Shown here: piece by piece, positions 1-4,786 of the stretch
Layout of the letters: each line of letters begins with the position of its first letter
How positions within the stretch are numbered: the first letter of the stretch is position 1
Source of the DNA: Bacillota bacterium
GTDB lineage: Bacteria > Bacillota > Dehalobacteriia > UBA4068
Reading direction: 5' to 3'
Assembly (NCBI GenBank): GCA_009778255.1
Contig: WRKD01000070.1
Span: 1-5,081, forward strand
DNA length: 5,081 bases
Program-made: the position numbers and the translations under genes
Notes under the pieces: model-generated
Database searches by the model: none
What the model saw: only the letters and a program-made list of their open reading frames with translations
Told to the model about the DNA's origin: nothing

Positions 1-17
1 GTCCGCAATGACGGGGA
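1..17. repeat. possible end of a dispersed intergenic repeat, cut by the window edge
   Basis: The first bases contain GCAATGACGGGG. Many bacterial genomes carry intergenic repeats that end in a very similar string (…GCAATGACGGG, or CGTCATTGCGAG on the other strand). The resemblance is from memory and covers only the visible edge, so this is a tentative call. The alternative is the tail of a plus-strand gene: frame 1 reads V-R-N-D-G-D-I and stops at 22-24, which cannot be excluded. The rest of the stretch up to the mrnC leader shows no gene. Confidence 0.3.
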
Positions 18-112
18 TATTTAGGTAATTAGTCTCATTTTGATCATTTTGTTAGTGTTTATTCTGGTTTCTAGAGGTGCCCTTATATAAAAACATGCAG
101 CTTAAAAGTTTG

Positions 113-138
113 AACAACTTGTTTTTTTAGAAGTTGTT
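113..138 (+). other. AT-rich hairpin in the mrnC leader
   Basis: AACAACTT at 113-120 is exactly complementary to AAGTTGTT at 131-138, giving an 8-bp stem around a 10-base, T-rich loop. It lies 26 bases upstream of the mrnC start, so it would sit in the 5' leader if transcription starts further upstream. The stem is AT-rich and neither strand has a proper T-run right after it, so it is not a convincing terminator. Function is unknown and chance is possible. Confidence 0.4.
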
Positions 139-153
139 GCAGGGTAAGTGACT

Positions 154-160
154 AAGGAGA
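154..160 (+). promoter_or_regulatory. ribosome binding site of mrnC, fixing a GTG start
   Basis: AAGGAGA matches the Shine-Dalgarno consensus and ends 4 bases before the GTG at 165-167. There is no nearby in-frame ATG, so this site decides the GTG start. Confidence 0.8.
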
Positions 161-164
161 AATT

Positions 165-554
165 GTGGATAACCAAGCAGAAAAAAAAGCCGCCGCCAAC
201 CTGCCATCCCTCGTTTTGGCATATATTGGCGACTCGGTGTACGAATTGGCTGTACGGGAGCATGTGGTAAAAAGTGGTGTTGTTAAGGTGGGAAATCTGC
301 ACGATAAAGCTGTTGCGTATGTGCGGGCAGAGAGGCAATCTGCCCTCTTTACCGAAATTAAAGCTCTGTTAAGTGTAGAAGAGCTGGAAATATATCGCCG
401 GGGACGTAATGCCAAGGGTAGCCATCAACCACCGCATGCCAGTGTAGGAACGTATCGCCGCGCTACCGGTTTAGAAGCGTTGATCGGTTATCTGTATTTA
501 TGCCGGGAACAGGAACGCTTGGATAGTATATTTGCAGTATTATTCAGAGAGTGA
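165..554 (+). CDS. mrnC: Mini-ribonuclease III (23S rRNA maturation nuclease)
   Basis: The 129-residue product is a stand-alone RNase III catalytic domain without the double-stranded RNA-binding domain, the hallmark of Mini-III. In Bacillus subtilis this family is a homodimeric, metal-dependent nuclease that trims both ends of 23S rRNA precursors, helped by ribosomal protein L3. The signature LAYIGDSVYE lies at residues 18-27 with the expected catalytic Asp23. YRRGRNAK lies at 77-84, and EALIGYLYL at 104-112 carries the second acidic metal ligand (Glu104). Length matches the family. It starts at GTG with a good ribosome binding site. In many Bacillota mrnC follows cysS; here no gene is visible in the 164 bases upstream, and it converges on trmD with its stop codon touching the trmD stop. 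Identification is firm; the isolated location is the unusual part. Confidence 0.95.
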   Translation: MDNQAEKKAAANLPSLVLAYIGDSVYELAVREHVVKSGVVKVGNLHDKAVAYVRAERQSALFTEIKALLSVEELEIYRRGRNAKGSHQPPHASVGTYRRATGLEALIGYLYLCREQERLDSIFAVLFRE

Positions 555-1844
555 TCAGGTTTTATTTACTATTCTATCTAAAATTATGGAAGCGGCGCTA
601 CGCACCGATAGATGATTATAATTTCCAGCACCGTAAATTGGCTGTAGGCGAAATTCCGCAAATTCCATTACTGTTGGTGCTAAGCCCCAACCTGTACCCA
701 GCAGCAACAAATAGTTTCCTCCTTCACTTTCCATAAGATTGCGCAGGTATTCACAGGTAACACTGCCTTGTCCATCGCGGGCGCTGGTTGCGATTAATCG
801 GGGTGGCGCGCCATAAGCATTCTCGATCTCCATGCAAGCTTCTTTTAAGGTAGGGCAGAGCTTAACCAGTTCCAGAGCTTGACCGCGATCGGGGTTATAC
901 TGCGCGCCAAATCCTTCTTGCCAATGCGCAAGTAAATCGGCCATAAGTTGACGTTGAATATCTATAGGTTGTATTAAATAATAGTTAGCGACGCCGTAGG
1001 TAGCGCAAGCCCGCGCTATATCGTGCAGATCAAGATTGGTAAGGGAGGTGTTTATCACTTGCTTTTTTTTATTTAATACCGGGTAATGCAATAAGGCAAT
1101 GAAGAGCTTGTAGGCTTTTTTATGCTGTTGTCGTAAAATTCCTGCGTAAGCAGCTTCTTCTTCACTTAAGGGAGCGCAAGCCAACAATTCGGGACGGTAT
1201 TTAAAGGTACGCTCTACCGCTTTTTCTCGCCGCCAGCGTTTTATAGCAGCGTGGTCGCCGCTTTGCAGCACTAAGGGAACTTCCATCCCTTCAAAGTACG
1301 GTGGTCTTGTATAGTGTGGGTATTCCAGAAGCCCGCCGGAAAAACTATCTTCCAGGGCACTTTCTTCATGACCTAAAACACCGGGTAGCAAACGAGCTAC
1401 ACTATCTGCAATAAGCAAAGCAGCTATCTCTCCGCCGGTCAGCACAAAATCTCCCACAGATATCACATCTGTGGCCAGGCCCTCTATAACCCGCTCATCA
1501 ATACCTTCATAATGACCGCAAATGATTATCAATTGTTCTTCATCGGCAAATTCCCTAGCCAAAGCTTGAGTATAATGATGTCCTTGCGGGCTGGTAATTA
1601 TCAGGCGCGGTTTTGCGGTATTTATGAGGGCTCGCGCAGCGAGAAAAATAGGCTCCGGCTTCATCACCATACCCGCTCCGCCGCCATAGGGGCGATCATC
1701 GGTCATATGATGTTTATCTGTGGCATAATCTCTTATATTATGTACAGAAAGTTTCAATAGCCCGGCGGCGCGCGCGCGCCCCACTATACTTTCATTAAGT
1801 GGTGCGAACATGGTGGGGAATATGGTTAAGATATCTATTTGCAT
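555..1844 (-). CDS. trmD: tRNA (guanine37-N1)-methyltransferase TrmD fused to a C-terminal SPOUT RNA methyltransferase domain
   Basis: The product is 429 residues, while ordinary TrmD has about 240. Residues 1-238 are a complete TrmD, which uses S-adenosylmethionine to make m1G37 next to the anticodon and prevents +1 frameshifting. Visible motifs are DDRPYGGGAGM (49-59), the knot segment CGHYEGIDERV (109-119), VGDFVLTGGE (130-139), Arg151, Asp166 in EDSF (the expected catalytic base) and EYPHYTRP (174-181). Residues about 247-429 match the SPOUT family known as Methyltrn_RNA_4 (PF09936): LLHYPVLNKK, TSLTNLDLHDIARACATYG (267-285), HWQEGFGAQYNPDR (307-320), LLLGTGWGLAP (380-390) and a terminal NHLSVRSAASIILDR. 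In relatives this is often a separate gene after trmD, and its RNA target is unknown to me. I chose the ATG at 1844 because the family begins M-x-I-D-I-L-T-x-F-P. A TTG at 1859 would add five residues. Neither has a clear ribosome binding site; the upstream gene stops 18 bases before the ATG, so translation is probably coupled. Confidence 0.95.
   Translation of the reverse strand: MQIDILTIFPTMFAPLNESIVGRARAAGLLKLSVHNIRDYATDKHHMTDDRPYGGGAGMVMKPEPIFLAARALINTAKPRLIITSPQGHHYTQALAREFADEEQLIIICGHYEGIDERVIEGLATDVISVGDFVLTGGEIAALLIADSVARLLPGVLGHEESALEDSFSGGLLEYPHYTRPPYFEGMEVPLVLQSGDHAAIKRWRREKAVERTFKYRPELLACAPLSEEEAAYAGILRQQHKKAYKLFIALLHYPVLNKKKQVINTSLTNLDLHDIARACATYGVANYYLIQPIDIQRQLMADLLAHWQEGFGAQYNPDRGQALELVKLCPTLKEACMEIENAYGAPPRLIATSARDGQGSVTCEYLRNLMESEGGNYLLLLGTGWGLAPTVMEFAEFRLQPIYGAGNYNHLSVRSAASIILDRIVNKT
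1767..1780. repeat. alternating CG tract inside trmD
   Basis: GGCGCGCGCGCGCC is a perfect palindrome containing six GC dinucleotides in a row (1768-1779). It encodes the Gly-Arg-Ala-Arg-Ala-Ala stretch near TrmD residues 22-27. The G-R-A part is a conserved TrmD feature, so protein constraint plus codon choice can explain it. Such tracts can adopt Z-DNA and can slip by two bases, which here would disrupt the frame. Confidence 0.6.
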
Positions 1845-1862
1845 AGTATTATACCGCAATGT

Positions 1863-2216
1863 TTATTGGGGGTATTTCCAAATTCGGTGTACGGTAAGGG
1901 TAAAATAATAGAAGAAAATATAAAAAGACCAAAATACCACAAGAATTTCCGGGTATTCCCAGCCCAGTATTTTAATTATTAGGGCAACGCAGATCATAAC
2001 CAATGAAAATAAGTTTAAACCAAATATAGTTTTTCTTTTACGGAAATAAAAGAGGTTGCAAATTGTAGCCAAGAGAAAAGAAATATCCATAGCAGCTATA
2101 AGCGGCGGAATAAAAGAAAACCAGCGCAAAACCATTCCTTCATAGAATATAGATATAATAACGCTTGTGGCAAAAAGCATTGCGGTAATATGTAAAATTT
2201 TTACTAAACTTTTCAA
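1863..2216 (-). CDS. small four-helix membrane protein of unknown function
   Basis: I do not recognise this 117-residue protein. It has four predicted membrane helices at about residues 7-24, 33-57, 64-84 and 90-110. The loop RKRK at 59-62 and the basic ends (Lys2, Lys6 and the terminal HRIWK) suggest that both termini and the central loop face the cytoplasm. Aromatic residues are dense, especially WSFYIFFYYF near 96-105. No catalytic or metal-binding motif is visible and there is no cleavable signal peptide. It starts at TTG, supported by a very strong ribosome binding site (AGGGAGGG) six bases upstream. It sits between rimM and trmD, normally neighbours, in the same orientation, and its stop lies 18 bases before the trmD ATG. 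It may therefore deliver ribosomes to trmD. That it is a real gene is likely; its job is open. Confidence 0.75.
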   Translation of the reverse strand: MKSLVKILHITAMLFATSVIISIFYEGMVLRWFSFIPPLIAAMDISFLLATICNLFYFRKRKTIFGLNLFSLVMICVALIIKILGWEYPEILVVFWSFYIFFYYFTLTVHRIWKYPQ

Positions 2217-2222
2217 ATTAAA

Positions 2223-2230
2223 CCCTCCCT
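2223..2230 (-). promoter_or_regulatory. strong ribosome binding site for the TTG-started membrane gene
   Basis: Read on the minus strand the site is AGGGAGGG, followed by TTTAAT and then TTG at 2216-2214. It is the main evidence that the small membrane ORF is translated and that TTG is its start. Confidence 0.8.
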
Positions 2231-2256
2231 AACTCAACACTCAACACTTAACACTT
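2231..2256 (-). repeat. heptamer tandem repeat, about 3.7 copies
   Basis: On the minus strand the units are AAGTGTT (2256-2250), AAGTGTT (2249-2243), GAGTGTT (2242-2236) and a partial GAGTT (2235-2231), so the consensus is (A/G)AGTGTT. The array fills the space between the hairpin after rimM and the ribosome binding site of the membrane gene. It is non-coding in the frame of either neighbour. Short heptameric arrays of this kind occur between genes in various bacteria; copy number can vary by slippage. Confidence 0.75.
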
Positions 2257-2271
2257 GCGGCTGAAAGCCGC
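2257..2271 (-). other. GC-rich hairpin directly after the rimM stop
   Basis: GCGGCT (2257-2262) pairs perfectly with AGCCGC (2266-2271) around a 3-base loop. On the minus strand it begins one base after the rimM TAA codon (2275-2273). No run of T follows; the heptamer repeat comes next. It is therefore not a standard intrinsic terminator. It could stabilise the upstream message end or mark a processing point between rimM and the downstream genes. That role is inference. Confidence 0.6.
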
Positions 2272-2272
2272 A

Positions 2273-2821
2273 TTAGTTATCGTAAAGCCCTGGCGGCAAT
2301 TCTACCTCTAGGTACCCGGCGCCAAGATCGATGTTTTTTATCACAGTTTTCAGCGCCGGTATCCAAATTTCTTTGCCGGCTTCGTTTTTCATAATATATA
2401 TATCGTTTGCCGGACGAGAAAGTATATCGGATATCTCTCCTAAAAGCGCGCCTTTTTCATATACCGAAAGGCCCAGCAACTGATAATGGTAATATGCATC
2501 TTTCGCTGGTAAAGTTGAATCCGGTTCGGCCAGTAATTCGGCGCCTAAGAGCGCCGCCGCTTTGTCGCGGCTTTCAATTCCCGCAAAAGCAATCAATAAT
2601 TTTCCTTGGTACGGCATAACTTTCTCGATAATAAGAAAAGAAGGTATGGTATTTTTAGATAGTATTTGAGTTTGATTTTTATTTGCCGGTTTTTTAATAT
2701 ATACACAACGCCCCGGAACAAAACGGGCCGGATTATCGCTTAAGCTTTTTACTTTCACAAGCCCGCGTATACCATGAGCGCCGTTTATCACACCTACCAG
2801 TATCAAATTATCTTCACACAT
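2273..2821 (-). CDS. rimM: ribosome maturation factor RimM
   Basis: RimM binds ribosomal protein S19 and helps assemble the head of the 30S subunit. The 182-residue product shows both family domains. The N-terminal RimM barrel has the signature GVINGAHGIRGLVKV at 10-24, then SLSDNPARF at 26-34 and LLGAELL at 91-97. The C-terminal PRC-barrel begins at YYHYQLLGLSV (110-120), with PANDIY at 137-142, WIPA at 153-156 and the usual closing LPPGLYDN. The segment at about 43-61 (KKPANKNQTQILSKN and beyond) looks slightly longer and more polar than I expect for this loop, with no obvious effect on function. The ATG at 2821 is preceded by GGGGAGG four bases upstream. It follows khpA after 76 bases and precedes the hairpin and heptamer repeat. 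Length and domain order are normal for the family. Confidence 0.96.
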   Translation of the reverse strand: MCEDNLILVGVINGAHGIRGLVKVKSLSDNPARFVPGRCVYIKKPANKNQTQILSKNTIPSFLIIEKVMPYQGKLLIAFAGIESRDKAAALLGAELLAEPDSTLPAKDAYYHYQLLGLSVYEKGALLGEISDILSRPANDIYIMKNEAGKEIWIPALKTVIKNIDLGAGYLEVELPPGLYDN

Positions 2822-2897
2822 AGTACCTCCCCATATTCATTTGGGCCACCGGTATGGGCCGATTTTATCCTGCTTAACCGGCAGCCCGTGCCAAAGA

Positions 2898-3125
2898 TCA
2901 ATCAATATCTAAATTACATTTTTTACCTTCCTTGGCAGCAGCAGCTTTCAACACAACGCGCATGGCTTTAGCAATGCGGCCTTGCTTGCCAATAACTTTG
3001 CCCATATCTTCTTGTGCCACCTTTAATGTCAAATCTAAGCTGTCTCCGTTTTCCCTTTCGGTGACTATTACAGCTGCCGGATTAGTCACCAGGGATTTAG
3101 CTATATGCTCTACTAATTCCTTCAT
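2898..3125 (-). CDS. khpA: KH-domain RNA-binding protein KhpA (YlqC family)
   Basis: This 75-residue protein is a single KH domain. The RNA-binding loop is seen in VIGKQGRIAKAMR at 44-56, where G-K-Q-G (46-49) is the GXXG motif. The N-terminal MKELVEHIAKSLV helix is typical of the YlqC family. In Gram-positive bacteria KhpA pairs with KhpB (EloR/Jag), binds many RNAs and influences cell elongation in Streptococcus pneumoniae; its direct targets here are unknown. Its place between rpsP and rimM is the standard one and supports the call. The ATG at 3125 has AAGGGA seven bases upstream. It lies 37 bases after the rpsP stop with no terminator, so the two are probably co-transcribed. Confidence 0.94.
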   Translation of the reverse strand: MKELVEHIAKSLVTNPAAVIVTERENGDSLDLTLKVAQEDMGKVIGKQGRIAKAMRVVLKAAAAKEGKKCNLDID

Positions 3126-3162
3126 GATATCATCCCTTTCACTTTCCTTGCTCAGAAAGCGT

Positions 3163-3405
3163 TTACTTGATCCCGGCTTTTTTGAACAGCGATTTCACCG
3201 TTTCCGAAGGCTGGGCGCCGTTGGCCAGCCATTGGTTGACCTTTTCGGCATCGATATGTATTTGCGCCGGGTCGCGTGTGGGGTCGTAGTAGCCAATTTC
3301 TTCGATGAAGCGACCGTCACGCGGATAACGCGAATCGGACACTACCACACGATAAAACGGTGCTTTTTTCGCTCCCATTCTCTTCAAACGAATTTTTGTT
3401 GCCAT
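3163..3405 (-). CDS. rpsP: 30S ribosomal protein S16
   Basis: S16 binds 16S rRNA in the 5' domain and is needed for 30S assembly. The 80-residue product has the conserved start MATKIRLKRMGAKKAPFYR, the segment VVSDSRYPRDGRFIEEIGYYDP at about 21-42, and the C-terminal WLANGAQPSETVKSLFKKAGI. Length is normal. An in-frame TTG lies 15 bases further upstream at 3420, but it overlaps the ribosome binding site, so the ATG at 3405 is chosen. The gene sits 37 bases after ffh and 37 bases before khpA, in the usual ffh-rpsP-khpA order. No S16-specific regulatory structure is evident in the short gap. Confidence 0.97.
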   Translation of the reverse strand: MATKIRLKRMGAKKAPFYRVVVSDSRYPRDGRFIEEIGYYDPTRDPAQIHIDAEKVNQWLANGAQPSETVKSLFKKAGIK

Positions 3406-3410
3406 CTTTA

Positions 3411-3418
3411 CACCTCCC
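3411..3418 (-). promoter_or_regulatory. ribosome binding site deciding the rpsP start
   Basis: GGGAGGTG on the minus strand ends five bases before the ATG at 3405. The alternative TTG (3420-3418) shares its last base with this site and has no site of its own, so the shorter S16 is favoured. Confidence 0.85.
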
Positions 3419-3442
3419 AAATAATTTTTATAGTTAAGCTAA

Positions 3443-4774
3443 TTAAAATGGTAATTGCAAACCTTTGCCAAGTTTGCTTTTTTTACCGCTTTGCAAGGCA
3501 TTGAGTTGTTTCATCATTTTTTGCATTTGTTCAAATTGTTTTAACAGCCGGTTAACTTCTTGAACTTGTCGGCCACAGCCTAAGGCGACCCGGCGTTTGC
3601 GGCTTCCGTTTAGAATAGCCGGGTTTTCACGTTCCGCTTTGGTCATCGAGCGTATAATAGCTTCCGTGGCCACTAATTGTTTTTCGTCCACTTGTATATC
3701 TTTAATCTGTTTTCCCAGCCCCGGAATAAGCGAAAGCATATCTTTCATATCGCCCATTTTACGTACCTCAGACATTTGCTGTAAAAAATCGTCTAAAGTA
3801 AAGCGGCTTTGGCGCAGTTTGGCTTCCATTTCCGCCATTTTTTCAGCATCGATGTTTTGTTGCGCTTTTTCAATAAAAGTCAGCATATCACCCATGCCCA
3901 AAATACGGGAAGCCATGCGGTCTGGGTAAAAAGGTTCCAGCGCAGCCAGCTTTTCGCCAACACCGGTAAATTTGATCGGGCAGCCGGTCACAGCTTTTAC
4001 CGAAAGAGCCGAACCGCCCCGGGTATCGCCGTCTAGCTTAGTTAATACTATGCCGCTTAAAGTCAATTGTTCGTGGAAGGAGGCGGCTACTTTCACCGCA
4101 TCTTGCCCCAGCATAGCATCTACCACCAATAATATTTCTGTTGGCTGGATGGCGTTACGCATGGCTTTGAGTTCATCCATCAATTCTTCGTTTATATGAA
4201 GTCGGCCGGCTGTGTCGATAATCAGATGATCATTGCCATGTCCTAAAGCGTGTTCGCGAGCTTTAAGCGCAATTTCCACCGGGTTGATTTTTTGCCCTTC
4301 TGCAAATACCGGTATTTCTATTTGCGAGCCCAGTACTTGTAATTGCTCTATTGCTGCTGGCCGGTAAATATCTGCTGCAACCAGTAAAGGTCTTTTGCCT
4401 TGACCTTTAAGAAAAAGAGCTATTTTTGCGCTGCTGGTGGTTTTGCCCGAACCTTGCAAACCCACCATCATTATTACGGTGGGCGGCTTAGGAGAAACAG
4501 CCAGCTTAGCTTGAGCGGCGCCCATAAGTTTAGTCAATTCTTCATGCACGATCTTGATAACCTGTTGGCCGGGGGTGAGGCTACGCAGAATATCTTCGCC
4601 CACGGCTCGCTGTTGCACCGTAGATACGAAGTCTTTGGTCACTTTATAACTTACATCTGCTTCCAATAGCGCAATTCTGACTTCTCGCAAAGCGGCGGCT
4701 ACATCTGCCTCGGAAAGGCGGCCTTTGCCGCGTAAGCGGGAGAAAATATCTTGAAGCTTTTCGGATAATGCCAT
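3443..4774 (-). CDS. ffh: signal recognition particle GTPase Ffh (SRP54)
   Basis: Ffh binds the SRP RNA and signal sequences of nascent membrane or secreted proteins and delivers ribosomes to the receptor FtsY. The 443-residue product has the three SRP54 regions. The N bundle is at about 1-90. The GTPase (G) domain is at about 98-295, with the P-loop GLQGSGKTT (105-113), ADIYRPAA (134-141), DTAGRL (187-192), TKLDGDTRGG (245-254) and the closing GVGEK (271-275). The methionine-rich M domain runs from about 305 to the end, with NPAILNGSRKRRVALGCG at 384-401 and the downstream VQEVNRLLKQFEQMQKMMKQ stretch. The M-domain RNA-binding loop normally ends G-S-G; here it reads G-C-G (Cys400). It ends in LPF, as many Ffh proteins do. 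The ATG at 4774 has AAGGAG eight bases upstream. It is 12 bases after ylxM, and that ribosome binding site overlaps the ylxM stop codon, suggesting coupled translation. Confidence 0.98.
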   Translation of the reverse strand: MALSEKLQDIFSRLRGKGRLSEADVAAALREVRIALLEADVSYKVTKDFVSTVQQRAVGEDILRSLTPGQQVIKIVHEELTKLMGAAQAKLAVSPKPPTVIMMVGLQGSGKTTSSAKIALFLKGQGKRPLLVAADIYRPAAIEQLQVLGSQIEIPVFAEGQKINPVEIALKAREHALGHGNDHLIIDTAGRLHINEELMDELKAMRNAIQPTEILLVVDAMLGQDAVKVAASFHEQLTLSGIVLTKLDGDTRGGSALSVKAVTGCPIKFTGVGEKLAALEPFYPDRMASRILGMGDMLTFIEKAQQNIDAEKMAEMEAKLRQSRFTLDDFLQQMSEVRKMGDMKDMLSLIPGLGKQIKDIQVDEKQLVATEAIIRSMTKAERENPAILNGSRKRRVALGCGRQVQEVNRLLKQFEQMQKMMKQLNALQSGKKSKLGKGLQLPF

Positions 4775-4786
4775 AAGTATTTCTCC

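Noticed and set aside
62..91. Possible mrnC promoter with TATAAA or TATATA around 84-91
   Set aside because: The -10-like bases are acceptable, but the matching -35 positions (TTCTGG) are poor. A promoter must exist upstream of mrnC, but I cannot place it.
113..138. Intrinsic terminator for either strand
   Set aside because: The stem is AT-rich and no T-run follows it on either strand; the T-rich part is in the loop.
581..624. Inverted repeat AAATTAT/ATAATTT as a terminator for mrnC
   Set aside because: The arms are only 7 bp, AT-only and about 30 bases apart, lie within trmD coding sequence and have no T-run after them.
551..736. Plus-strand ORF starting with a GTG that overlaps the mrnC stop, like a coupled gene
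   Set aside because: It is wholly antisense to the conserved C-terminal SPOUT domain of the trmD fusion, has no ribosome binding site of its own and its translation resembles no family.
1848..1853. Perfect TATAAT on the minus strand just before the trmD ATG
   Set aside because: No acceptable -35 element lies 16-18 bases upstream, there is no TGn extension, and the predicted start would fall at or just inside the start codon. Probably chance.
2391..2403. AT dinucleotide run
   Set aside because: It encodes the conserved PANDIYI segment of RimM and is explained by that and by codon choice.
2822..2897. Structured element in the 76-base khpA-rimM gap
   Set aside because: Only short complementary pieces are visible (CCGGT with ACCGG, GGCA with TGCC), with no recognisable riboswitch or T-run, so nothing stronger than chance pairing.
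2932..3504. Long plus-strand ORF of 190 codons
   Set aside because: It lies opposite khpA, rpsP and the end of ffh, all firmly identified. Its length is explained by the codon constraints of the opposite strand.
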